Positions 22,700-30,021 of a stretch of 64,000 nucleotides of DNA are shown in pieces. The notes under the pieces were generated by a model. That model saw nothing but the letters and a program-made list of their open reading frames with translations, was not told where the DNA came from and made no database searches. The stretch comes from Polyangium sp. 6x1. GTDB lineage: Bacteria; Myxococcota_A; Polyangia; Polyangiales; Polyangiaceae. Every line of letters starts with the position of its first letter. Within the stretch, counting starts at the first letter, position 1. Position numbers and translations under genes: made by a program. Location: contig NZ_JARZHH010000011.1 in NCBI RefSeq assembly GCF_029946515.1, positions 124,001 to 188,000 on the forward strand. The letters run 5' to 3'.

Positions 22700-22825
22700 G
22701 CCAGGATAGCTCAGAGGTAGAGCGCGTAAAACCACCTTGGTCGCTTTTCTCCGGCGACGGCAGTGATGATCAGGGTTACTCCGCTGTCGACGGCGAGGTC
22801 GCGGGTTCGAGTCCCGCTCCTGGCG
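22700..22825 (+). ncRNA. tRNA-like Y RNA (YrlA type), copy 2
   Basis: Same architecture as copy 1. Acceptor GCCAGGA (22700-22706) with TCCTGGC (22818-22824) is a perfect seven pairs. D arm GCTC-AGAGGTA-GAGC; T arm GCGGG-TTCGAGT-CCCGC (22801-22817). The inserted stem is GTAA (22726-22729) with TTAC (22776-22779), and CCTTGGTC (22735-22742) with GATCAGGG (22768-22775). Compared with copy 1 a C-G pair became U-A and a G-C became G-U, so pairing is kept while sequence changes. GGCAGTGA is at 22759-22766. The variable region folds as CCG-loop-CGG. A 12-pair terminator follows. Confidence 0.82.
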
Positions 22826-22851
22826 CTTGGAAGGCTCTGGAGGAGCTTTCT

Positions 22852-22881
22852 GCCCGATCCCCACAATGGGGATCGGGCTTT
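22852..22881 (+). terminator. Rho-independent terminator of the RNA operon
   Basis: GCCCGATCCCCA (22852-22863), loop CAA, TGGGGATCGGGC (22867-22878), then TTTGCTGTTT. The 12-pair stem is perfect. It ends a transcript of about 460 bases from the sigma54 promoter at 22396, containing both tRNA-like RNAs and the type B element. It lies 35 bases before the stop of the convergent lipoprotein gene. Confidence 0.85.
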
Positions 22882-22915
22882 GCTGTTTCGAAGGACGCTC
22901 GAGGGCTATCGACTC

Positions 22916-23311
22916 TCAGTCATCATCATCGTCGCCCCCGCCGGTCTCCGGCCCGCACGATCCCAGGATGTTGCCGAGCACGTCCTGACACTCCGGCACA
23001 GTGCGCGGACTGAACGCGGAGCTCATGCAGGAGAACTCCTGGATCCGCTTCACGCACGCGTCCACGTCCACCTTCGCACTGCAATAGGCGCCCTCGCTGC
23101 ACGAGCCGATCTCGGTCTCGCAGACCTCGAGGGCCCCAACCGGGGCCTCGTTGCATCCTGCACGCACGCCGTTCACCGCGTCGACGAGCTTCTGGCAGGT
23201 GTCCTTGGCGTTGAATTCGTCCTCGTCGCAGCTGCACCCCACGCCGATCAGGGCTGTGAGGGCGAGGGTGAACGTCAAAGCAAGCGCGCGGGTCAAGTTT
23301 TTCAATCGCAT
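22916..23311 (-). CDS. Small Cys-rich lipoprotein
   Basis: This 131-residue protein has a basic start, a hydrophobic run and the lipobox GVGC, so it is exported and lipidated. The mature part has about a dozen Cys residues (CQKLVD, AGCNE, CETEIGSC, YCSAK, ACVKR, FSCMS, ECQDVL, GSCG), probably in disulfides, and ends in a Gly/Asp tail. This is a common myxobacterial type of unknown function; relatives in this window are at 30715 and 54003. GGAG precedes the ATG. Confidence 0.72.
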   Translation of the reverse strand: MRLKNLTRALALTFTLALTALIGVGCSCDEDEFNAKDTCQKLVDAVNGVRAGCNEAPVGALEVCETEIGSCSEGAYCSAKVDVDACVKRIQEFSCMSSAFSPRTVPECQDVLGNILGSCGPETGGGDDDDD

Positions 23312-23434
23312 TGAAGCTCCTTGGCTAAGGCCGGGCGGGCCGGTCCGCCGACCCTACCCAAGAGTCCCCTGCCGGTAAAGCTTGGACGCACGGATCCCGC
23401 GCCGGTCATTTTTGCTGCAATCACGCGCGCGCGG

Positions 23435-23950
23435 TCAAAGGTTCTTCTTCATTCGAATCGTCTCCTCGCCGAAGCCATGCCGCGCGTAGAGCGCGCGGGC
23501 GCGCGTGTTCGCTGGCCACACGTGGAGCGTCAATGCCGAGAGCCCCTGGTCCCGTGCCCATGCCTCGGTCGCCGCCATGAGCGCGCTCCCCACGCCCTTG
23601 CCCTCGTGGCCCAGCACCGTCGCGAGGTCTTCGAGGTGGCCCACCGGCCGCTGGGTGAAATGGTCGATGGACGTACTCACCCACGCGAAGCCGAGCAACT
23701 CCCCGGCCGCCGTCTCCGCAATGAGCACGACCTCGCGCTTCGGCGTCTCGCGCTGCGCAGCGGACACGGCCAGCCGTTCGAGCAGCGCCTCCGCGCTCTC
23801 GCGCTGGCGATGGGCGAGCAGCTCGAACGTGAACCACGCAGGGTGGCCGACGCTCGTCGAGCGCGCGATGAGGTCGAGCACGAGCGCGCGCTCGGCATCG
23901 CTATCGATTCGGAGAGGGCGAATGGTCAGATCGACCGTGGGCTGGGCCAT
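23435..23950 (-). CDS. GNAT-family N-acetyltransferase
   Basis: The ATG at 23950 gives 171 residues. The acetyl-CoA binding motif A reads GHEGKGVGSALM (Q/RxxGxG/A type), followed by LHVWPANTRARALYARHGF, the usual GNAT C-terminal helix and strand. The substrate cannot be inferred. A longer frame from 24046 is Pro/Arg-rich and not conserved. It is a monocistronic-looking minus-strand gene between a lipoprotein and an HdeD-like gene. Confidence 0.82.
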   Translation of the reverse strand: MAQPTVDLTIRPLRIDSDAERALVLDLIARSTSVGHPAWFTFELLAHRQRESAEALLERLAVSAAQRETPKREVVLIAETAAGELLGFAWVSTSIDHFTQRPVGHLEDLATVLGHEGKGVGSALMAATEAWARDQGLSALTLHVWPANTRARALYARHGFGEETIRMKKNL

Positions 23951-24052
23951 GCCCGGCAAGATACTACGTCGTGGAAGGGGTTCGGCAAGCTCGGGCCGAG
24001 GGGGCCCCGGGGGGGGAGGACCGAAGGCGCGGCTCGGCCTGCGCATGCCGCG

Positions 24053-24664
24053 TCACGGACGCGTGGTGAGCATCGGTCCGCTCGTCACCCTTCCGGCGCC
24101 GAGCCCGATCAGAATCATCGACGTCCCGCCGAGGAGCATATCGATTCCGACGAGCAAACCGAGCGCCCAGGCGGCCGTGCTCGGCCAACCGGCGAAGATG
24201 AGCACGCCGAGCGCGAGCGAGACCAGGCCGTCGAAGAAGAGCCATCCCCAGGCGGGGATGTGGCGGTGCTGCACGGCGCGAATGAGCTTGATGACGCCAT
24301 TGGCCATGAAAAAGGCCGAGAGCGTCAGCGTCAGGGTCACCGTGCCGGTCAGCGGGAACGCCACCACGAGCACGCCGGCGAGCACGAGCAGCGCCGCGCC
24401 CACGAGCGACCAGGCTGCGCCTTTCCAGCCGCGGGTCTGCACCGCCTGAAACGCCTGGAAGATGCCGCCGATCACCATGACGAAGCCGATCACGAGCGCC
24501 GTGACCAGCGAGGCGATCAGGGGCATGAGGAGCAAGAGAACGCCGAGCACCATGAAAGCGGCGCCGAGTCCGTAAAACCAGCCACGGTTTTTCCGTATCA
24601 CGTCTCCGACCTGCCCGACCACCGTAATGCGGGTCGTGTCGACCGGCCCTTCCGGAGGCTGCAT
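24053..24664 (-). CDS. HdeD-family (DUF308) membrane protein
   Basis: This protein of about 203 residues has six hydrophobic helices with the DUF308 repeat pattern (GLGAAFMVLGVLLLLMPL, VIGGIFQAFQAV, FDGLVSLALGVLIFAGWP). In E. coli HdeD belongs to an acid-resistance region of the inner membrane; function elsewhere is unclear. Two adjacent ATGs (24667 and 24664) are possible. No partner genes such as hdeA or hdeB are nearby. Urease, also acid-related, lies 1.8 kb away, but that may be coincidence. Confidence 0.8.
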   Translation of the reverse strand: MQPPEGPVDTTRITVVGQVGDVIRKNRGWFYGLGAAFMVLGVLLLLMPLIASLVTALVIGFVMVIGGIFQAFQAVQTRGWKGAAWSLVGAALLVLAGVLVVAFPLTGTVTLTLTLSAFFMANGVIKLIRAVQHRHIPAWGWLFFDGLVSLALGVLIFAGWPSTAAWALGLLVGIDMLLGGTSMILIGLGAGRVTSGPMLTTRP

Positions 24665-24808
24665 CATGCGGGTAACCCTCCTATTCCTGCGCGAAACAGG
24701 GTGCCACCCTCGGCGGGTGTCAAGGAGGGCGCCGCGCGTGAGGCGGCCCGAGCGATTGCAATGGCGGGCAGGCGTCGGTGGAGCGGGCGGGCTCGAGGTG
24801 CGCGTCGC

Positions 24809-25762
24809 TCAGGGCCCGGGAGGCGGGCCGCCGCCCGGGCCTCCCATTCCACCCGGCGCCTGGCATAGCGTATTCGCGAGCGAGGAGCGAATGACGAGCG
24901 TCTTCCACGCGAGCAGCGCGCCGTCCGCCATCTTCTTCGTCTGCAGCGTGTAATCAGCGACGGCGTCGGCCGCGATCACCGAGTCGTTCTCGTTCGTCGT
25001 GTCGCGCGCGCCGCGGTCCTTGTAGATGGGCTGCGTCGCGATGATCTCGTCGCTCAGATCGTCCGGGAGGAAGAGCTGGGACGTGACGTATTCGCTGTCG
25101 CCCACGCGCACCGTGAAGTGGATGTGGATCGTCCGGCTCGAATACCAGCCCGGGAAGCACGAATCGAAATCGACACGCCCGTTCGCGTCGGTCGTCTGCA
25201 CGCCGCGGAACCAACGCGCCGCGAGCGCCTCGGCGTCGTTGCCCGTGCACATCTCCACGGAATCGTCGCCCGAATAGAGGCCCGTGGCGGAGGTGTGCCA
25301 AATGTCGACCTCCGCGCCCTCGACGGGCTTGCACGACTCGTCGACGACGCGCAGCGCGAGGCGCATCGGCAGGCCGGGCGAACCCTCGCTGATGTCTTTT
25401 CGAACGACCGTCTTCGCATAACACGGCCCGAGCGTCATGGCGCAGACGAGCGCGCACGTCGCGCCCGGATCGTCGGTGAACGGATCGGCGTACTCGCCGG
25501 ACATCGAGGCCGTGCCGCCCGTGGCCCATTCTCCGTTCCCAGCGCCGCCGGTGCCGCCCGCGCCGCCCGAGCCGCCCGCGCCGCCCGAGCCGCCGGCGCC
25601 GCCCGCGCCGCCCGCGCCGCCCGCCCCCGTGTTTTCGTTGGTTCCTCCGCAACCGACGAACGCCGCGAGCGGCGCGGCGCAGAGGGCCGTACCAATGCCA
25701 CGGAGCACGGATCGGCGCGTGATGGTTTTCTGGGAGCTGTCCTTCTTCGAGTGGCGAGGCAT
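24809..25762 (-). CDS. Tat-exported intradiol ring-cleavage dioxygenase-like lipoprotein
   Basis: This 317-residue protein starts with a twin-arginine signal (RRSVLRGIG) and a lipobox-like FVGCGG, so it is probably folded in the cytoplasm, exported and lipidated. Residues about 45-75 are a Gly/Ala/Ser/Thr spacer with the GGAGGA repeat. The rest resembles the beta subunit fold of protocatechuate/catechol dioxygenases, with the candidate iron ligands Tyr in GPCYA, Tyr in GWYSS and both His in HIHF. Established members cleave aromatic rings with non-haem Fe(III). The extracellular substrate is unknown. No catabolic genes surround it. Confidence 0.78.
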   Translation of the reverse strand: MPRHSKKDSSQKTITRRSVLRGIGTALCAAPLAAFVGCGGTNENTGAGGAGGAGGAGGSGGAGGSGGAGGTGGAGNGEWATGGTASMSGEYADPFTDDPGATCALVCAMTLGPCYAKTVVRKDISEGSPGLPMRLALRVVDESCKPVEGAEVDIWHTSATGLYSGDDSVEMCTGNDAEALAARWFRGVQTTDANGRVDFDSCFPGWYSSRTIHIHFTVRVGDSEYVTSQLFLPDDLSDEIIATQPIYKDRGARDTTNENDSVIAADAVADYTLQTKKMADGALLAWKTLVIRSSLANTLCQAPGGMGGPGGGPPPGP

Positions 25763-25798
25763 GCGCGTTCCTCCTGGACTCGTATGTAGATCGGAAAT

Positions 25799-25815
25799 CT
25801 TACGAATTCCTTACG
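25799..25815 (+). promoter_or_regulatory. Direct repeat, possible OmpR-type regulator site
   Basis: CTTACG occurs at 25799-25804 and 25810-25815, eleven bases apart start to start, which is one helical turn. OmpR/PhoB-type regulators bind such direct repeats. It lies in the gap between the dioxygenase gene and the response regulator gene, about 75 bases before the latter. It could serve autoregulation, the dioxygenase gene, or both. Confidence 0.35.
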
Positions 25816-25889
25816 TCCCGGGACATGCCTTCCGTCCTCGGCTACGCTGGGGCTCGCGCCGCGGACGTCGCCGATCCAGAAGAGGGACC

Positions 25890-26561
25890 ATGGGAAAGAA
25901 GGTTCTCGTCATCGAGGACGATCAGGAGCTAGGCACGCAGATCGTCAAGCGCCTCCGCGATGCCGGCTACGAGCCGACCTGGTGGAAAGAGGGGCGGCGT
26001 TTGTCCCGAGAGACCTTGCCCGACGTCGAGCTCGTGGTGCTCGATCTGATGTTGCCCGGAACATACGGAATGGACCTCTTGAAGGACCTGCGCGTCTTCT
26101 CCGAGGTGCCGGTGCTCGTGCTCAGCGCGCGCAACGACACGGCGGACAAGGTCCGCGCGCTCCGGCTCGGCGCCGACGATTACATGACGAAACCGTTCTG
26201 GCCCGAGGAGCTCGTCGAGCGCGTGCGCGCGCGCCTCCGCAGGCCCACGCTCGGGCGCGGGGAGGTCGTCGAGGTCGGCGCGCTCCGCATCGATCGCGGG
26301 CGTCGCGAGGTCTCCGTGCGCGGCGGGCGCGTCGAGGTCACGCGGCTCGAATTCGAGCTGCTCGCGGCGCTCGCCGAGCGGCCGGGCGAGGCCATGACGC
26401 GCAGCTCGCTCGCCGAGCGTGTGCTCGATCCGGAGCGCGACGGGACCGAGCGGACGCTCGACGTGCACGTCTCGAGGCTACGCAAGAAGCTCGGGTGCGG
26501 CGCGTTCGTCGAGACCGTGTGGGGAATCGGGTATCGTCTGGGCGACGGGCGCGACGAATGA
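25890..26561 (+). CDS. OmpR/PhoB-family response regulator
   Basis: From the ATG at 25890 (GAGGGA upstream) this 223-residue protein has a receiver domain with the acidic pair EDD, phospho-acceptor Asp52 in LVVLDLMLP, Ser in LVLSARND and Lys in MTKPFW, then a winged-helix DNA-binding domain with RLEFELLAAL and DVHVSRLRKKLG. It is the cytosolic output half of a two-component system; the kinase follows with a four-base ATGA overlap. Targets are unknown. Confidence 0.92.
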   Translation: MGKKVLVIEDDQELGTQIVKRLRDAGYEPTWWKEGRRLSRETLPDVELVVLDLMLPGTYGMDLLKDLRVFSEVPVLVLSARNDTADKVRALRLGADDYMTKPFWPEELVERVRARLRRPTLGRGEVVEVGALRIDRGRREVSVRGGRVEVTRLEFELLAALAERPGEAMTRSSLAERVLDPERDGTERTLDVHVSRLRKKLGCGAFVETVWGIGYRLGDGRDE

Positions 26562-28033
26562 AGCTCCGCACGCGACTCGCGGTCGCCACCATTGCGGTGA
26601 TGCTCCCGATGACGTTCGCGCTGTTCTGGTACGACGCGGTGGCGAGGCACCAGGCGGCGGAGCAAAACCTCACGGAGTTCGTATTCGGTCAAATGCCCGC
26701 GGCGCGCGAGGCGTGCGAATCGGCGCCTTCTTCGTTCGGCGGCGAGCTCCGGCCGAGCCGGCCTCTGGGTCCCCCCCGCGGCAATCGTCCTCCGCCCGGA
26801 GATTTGCCACCTCCACCCGGGCCGGGGCCTGCGCCTCCGCCGAGGCATCCGCGGCCCAACGCGGCGAGGCCCGCGGTCGTGCATGCCTACGACGAAAACC
26901 TCCAATCGAAAAACCCCGACGCGCCCGACGTCCCCGAAGCGCTCGCTCGCGCCATTTCAGGGCAGGACGTCGCGATCGCCTCGTATGTCTTCCCGACCTC
27001 GTCGGTCGAGCTCCTCGCGCGAATGCCCTGGGGCACGGGCCCGTGCGCGTACGTCCTCGCCCGCGGGACGACCGATCCGACCTGGGGCGCGGTGCTGCCC
27101 GAATCCAACATATGGCTCCTGCCCACGGTCGCCGTCTTCGCAGCGATGCTCCTCGCCCTCGGGCCCGTGGTCCGGCGCATTCGTAAGCTCACGGAGGCCG
27201 TGCAGCGCTCGGCCTCGGCCACGTACGCGGACGCCGTCCTGATCGAGGGCGACGACGAGATCGGCGTGCTCGCGCGGGTCTTCAACGCGGCGAGGCGCGA
27301 GATTCGATCGCAGCTCGAAGAAAAGGACCGGCGCGAGCAGGCGCTCCGCCATTTCCTGGCGAACACCACGCACGACGTGATGATCCCGCTGACGGTGCTG
27401 CAGGGCCACCTCGCGACGCTGCGCGAGGACGCGGCCGCGGGAAAACCCGTCGACGTCGGCGCGCTCGTCTCGGCGATGGACGAGGCCCATTACATGGCCT
27501 CGCTCGTGCACAACCTCGCGGCCACGGCCCGGCTCGAAGCGGCGGACGTAAAGCTCCAGCGAAGCGAGGTCGACCTCGAGACGCTCGTGAAGCGTGTCGT
27601 CGGCCGGCACAGGCCCATTGCGAAGCAGCTCGGGGTGTCCATCGAGACCGCCGTGCCCGGCGAGCCCGTGACCGTCTCGGCCGACGTGACGCTGCTCGAA
27701 CAGGCGATCAGCAACGTCACGTACAACGCCATTCGTTACAATGGCCCCGGCGGCCACGTCGCCGTCATTCTGGAGCGCGTCGCGAAGGAGGCTTTTCGTC
27801 TGCGGGTGGTCGACGACGGCCCCGGCATCCCGGAGGCCGAGCTCTCGCGGCTCGCGGAGCGTGGCTTTCGTGGCAACGAGGCGCGCTCACGCGCTCCGGA
27901 CGGACAGGGGCTCGGGCTCCACATCACGCACCGCGCCGCGGAGCTGCACGGCTACCGACTGACGCTCCGGCCGTCGGAGTACGGCGGCCTCGAGGTCGAG
28001 CTCGAAGGAGAGCTCGACGCTCCCTCGGGATAA
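26558..28033 (+). CDS. Membrane sensor histidine kinase
   Basis: This 491-residue protein has an N-terminal membrane helix, a periplasmic segment of about 150 residues that is Pro-rich (GPPRGN, PPPGPGPAPPP) and Cys-poor, a second membrane helix near 180-200, a HAMP-like linker and the kinase. The phospho-acceptor motif is THDVMIPLTVL with His272, where most kinases have HE; the ATP domain has N box NVTYNAIRYN, G1 DDGPGIP and G2 GQGLGLH. It is the partner of the upstream regulator. The signal is unknown. Its stop codon lies inside the dyad upstream of the rsr promoter. Confidence 0.9.
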   Translation: MKLRTRLAVATIAVMLPMTFALFWYDAVARHQAAEQNLTEFVFGQMPAAREACESAPSSFGGELRPSRPLGPPRGNRPPPGDLPPPPGPGPAPPPRHPRPNAARPAVVHAYDENLQSKNPDAPDVPEALARAISGQDVAIASYVFPTSSVELLARMPWGTGPCAYVLARGTTDPTWGAVLPESNIWLLPTVAVFAAMLLALGPVVRRIRKLTEAVQRSASATYADAVLIEGDDEIGVLARVFNAARREIRSQLEEKDRREQALRHFLANTTHDVMIPLTVLQGHLATLREDAAAGKPVDVGALVSAMDEAHYMASLVHNLAATARLEAADVKLQRSEVDLETLVKRVVGRHRPIAKQLGVSIETAVPGEPVTVSADVTLLEQAISNVTYNAIRYNGPGGHVAVILERVAKEAFRLRVVDDGPGIPEAELSRLAERGFRGNEARSRAPDGQGLGLHITHRAAELHGYRLTLRPSEYGGLEVELEGELDAPSG

Positions 28034-28042
28034 GCGTTTATC
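28029..28042. promoter_or_regulatory. GATAA/TTATC dyad upstream of the rsr promoter
   Basis: GATAA (28029-28033), spacer GCGT, TTATC (28038-28042). Its left half belongs to the octamer GGATAAGC, also found in the palindrome upstream of the RNA operon. It is about 105 bases upstream of the -24 element, where a sigma54 activator such as RtcR would bind. It overlaps the stop codon of the histidine kinase gene, so part of the match is constrained by coding. Confidence 0.35.
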
Positions 28043-28138
28043 TCATCGTCTAAGCACGGTGCCACGGTCTCCTCCCCGAACGGCCGCATCCACAGAACAT
28101 CGGCCCAAACGCCTGCGTTTTCCGGCCGCGCGAGGCGC

Positions 28139-28154
28139 TGGCACGAGGGCTGCA
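28139..28154 (+). promoter_or_regulatory. Sigma54 promoter of the type B RNA and rsr unit
   Basis: TGGCACG (28139-28145), AGGG, CTGCA (28150-28154). GG and GC are ten bases apart and only one base departs from consensus TGGCACG-N4-TTGCA. The start would fall near 28165, producing the type B RNA and, by read-through of its T-run, rsr. It matches the elements before rtcB and the RNA operon. Confidence 0.78.
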
Positions 28155-28164
28155 ATGCCCTCTC

Positions 28165-28287
28165 CCCGAGCACCCTCCTCGCGAGGGCCGCTCCCCCGAG
28201 CCCCGGGCAGTGAAGGCAGCGGTTCCTTCGATTTCAACGAAAAAAAACCGCGGCCAATGGTTCTCTCGGGCTCCTCGGGTGTTTTTT
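28165..28287 (+). ncRNA. Type B RNA, copy 2, leader of rsr
   Basis: Starts just after the sigma54 promoter. A CCTC/GAGG hairpin region near 28173-28187 is followed by GAGCCC (28198-28203) pairing with GGGCTC (28268-28273), GGCAGTGA (28206-28213), GCGGTT (28219-28224) with AACCGC (28246-28251), and TTCG (28227-28230) with CGAA (28238-28241). T6 is at 28282-28287. Order of elements and several sequence blocks match 22559-22686. It could be an independent RNA (possibly a Ro60 ligand), an rsr leader that controls read-through, or both. Confidence 0.62.
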
Positions 28288-28330
28288 GATCCGCGCGGCG
28301 TGTGTCGCGCGGGGAACCGGTAGGTTCGTC

Positions 28331-29965
28331 ATGGCGTTTTTCAGCTTCATCAAGAAGGAGAAGGCTCGCGCGAAGGCGGCGTCCCAGACGCCCCCGGCCT
28401 CGGGACACCTGAATTTCATGGGCGGCGTCTCGTACGACCTCTCGTCGCCGATCCCGCGCCTCCGCCTCGCGGCGTCGACGTGCTTCTTCGGCGAGCCCAT
28501 GTATTACCACCGCGACGAGAAGGACGCGCGGCCCGCGAAGGCCGCGGCGAATCCGTGCCGGCTCTCGAACAAGGAGGTCGATTACCTCCGCGCGACGCTC
28601 GACGCGGTCGATCCGCAGGCGTGGCGCAAGCTGTCGCCCGCGGAGCTCATCGAGAGCGCGATCGACGAGGCGCTCGAGCACGACGCCGAGGCGACGCTGG
28701 AGGAGGCGGCGCGGCTGCGCAATGACGAGCACATCCGCACGACGCCGCAGGTCATCCTCGTGCGCGCGGCGAACCACCGCGCCCTGAAGGGCACGGGCCT
28801 CGTGCGCAAGTATGCGCCGCGGATCGTGAAGCGCGCGGACGAGCCGGCGGTGGGCCTGGCCTATCAGATGTTTCGTTATGGCAAGCCGATCCCGAACGCG
28901 CTGAAGAAGGCGTGGCGTGACGCGATCACGCGCTTCGATACGTACGGGCTCGCGAAGTACCGGCTCGAGGATCACGCGGCGAAGACCGTGGACGTCGTGA
29001 ACCTCGTGCACCCGAAGAGCGAGGCGGTGCATAAGCTCGTGAAGGGCGAGGCGAAGAACACGGGCCGCACGTGGGAGGCGATCGTGAGCGCGCGTGGCTC
29101 GAACCGGACGGCGTGGAAGAAGGCCATGGCGGTCATGGGCCACATGGCGATGCTGCGCAACCTCCGCAACATGCTGGAGGCGGGTATGAAGGCGGACGAG
29201 ATCGTCCCGTCGCTCCTCGCGGGCGCGAAGGACGGCAAGCAATTGCCTTTCCGTTACTTCTCGGCCTACAAGGCCGTGGAGGAGAAGGCGCCGGGGCCGC
29301 TGCTCGATGCGATCGAGAAGTGCCTCGTCGCGTCGCTCGGTGAATTGCCGCATTTCCGCGGCCGCGTGATGGTGCTCGCGGACAACAGCGGCTCGGCGCA
29401 GAGCACGACGACGAGCGCGATGGGCACGATGAAGGTCTCGACGATCGGCAACCTGACGGGCGTGCTCGCGGGGATGCGCGCGGACGAGGGTCACCTCGGC
29501 GTGTTCGGTGACGAGCTGGAGACGTTCGCGATCCGGAAGGGCGCGTCGATCTTCGATCAATTGAAGCGCGCCGAGGGGCTCGCGAAGGACATCGGTCAGT
29601 CGACGGAGAATGGTGTCTGGCTCTTCTTCGACCGGGCGATCCGGATGAAGGAGCACTGGGACTCGATCTTCGTGATGAGCGACATGCAGGCGGGCCACGG
29701 CGGCCTGTACGGGACGAACAAGGCGCAGTATCGCGAGTACGGCTGGGGCACGGGTGGGCAATACATCGACGTGGCGAAGCTCGTGTCGACGTATCGCAAG
29801 CGCGTGAACCCGAACGTGAAGGTGTTCCTGGTGCAGATTGCCGGTTACAAGGACACGCTCGTGCCGGAGTTCTACGACCGTACGTACATCCTCGGCGGCT
29901 GGGGCGAGGGCCTGCTCCGCTTCGCCGCGGAAATGGAGAAGGCCTCCTCCGGGAAGGCTGCGTGA
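28331..29965 (+). CDS. rsr: Ro60/TROVE-domain RNA-binding protein Rsr
   Basis: From the ATG at 28331 this is a 544-residue Ro60 orthologue. Residues about 20-330 are the helical TROVE ring (PMYYHRDEKD, VILVRAANHR, RYGKPIPNALKKAWRD, GSNRTAWKKAM), which binds Y RNAs and misfolded RNA ends. Residues about 345-530 are a von Willebrand A-like domain with the MIDAS sequence DNSGS (Asp351) and FVMSDMQAG. In bacteria Rsr works with a Y RNA and polynucleotide phosphorylase in RNA quality control. It follows a sigma54 promoter and the type B RNA, and is overlapped at its stop by a possible start (GTGA) of the next gene. A TTG at 28286 lies in the T-run and is unlikely to be the start. Confidence 0.94.
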   Translation: MAFFSFIKKEKARAKAASQTPPASGHLNFMGGVSYDLSSPIPRLRLAASTCFFGEPMYYHRDEKDARPAKAAANPCRLSNKEVDYLRATLDAVDPQAWRKLSPAELIESAIDEALEHDAEATLEEAARLRNDEHIRTTPQVILVRAANHRALKGTGLVRKYAPRIVKRADEPAVGLAYQMFRYGKPIPNALKKAWRDAITRFDTYGLAKYRLEDHAAKTVDVVNLVHPKSEAVHKLVKGEAKNTGRTWEAIVSARGSNRTAWKKAMAVMGHMAMLRNLRNMLEAGMKADEIVPSLLAGAKDGKQLPFRYFSAYKAVEEKAPGPLLDAIEKCLVASLGELPHFRGRVMVLADNSGSAQSTTTSAMGTMKVSTIGNLTGVLAGMRADEGHLGVFGDELETFAIRKGASIFDQLKRAEGLAKDIGQSTENGVWLFFDRAIRMKEHWDSIFVMSDMQAGHGGLYGTNKAQYREYGWGTGGQYIDVAKLVSTYRKRVNPNVKVFLVQIAGYKDTLVPEFYDRTYILGGWGEGLLRFAAEMEKASSGKAA

Positions 29966-30021
29966 TCGAGGGGGCGGGGCGCGTCTTGTGCCTCGCCCCC
30001 CGATCTGCTCTCCTCGGGCGC

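Noticed and set aside
22432-22825. Reading the two RNAs as tRNA genes with introns
   Set aside because: The inserted 70-odd bases replace the anticodon arm instead of interrupting its loop, no anticodon stem forms around them, group I introns are much longer, and both copies keep the same alternative stem.
22357-22864. Leftward open frames over the RNA operon (with ERDSNPRP-like peptides)
   Set aside because: That peptide is the antisense translation of the tRNA T arm and is a common annotation artefact; a second one lies over tRNA-Leu near 42500-42600.
25520-25630. GCC-GCC repeat that looks like a CRISPR or satellite array
   Set aside because: It is the codon repeat of the Gly/Ala linker in the dioxygenase gene, without spacers.
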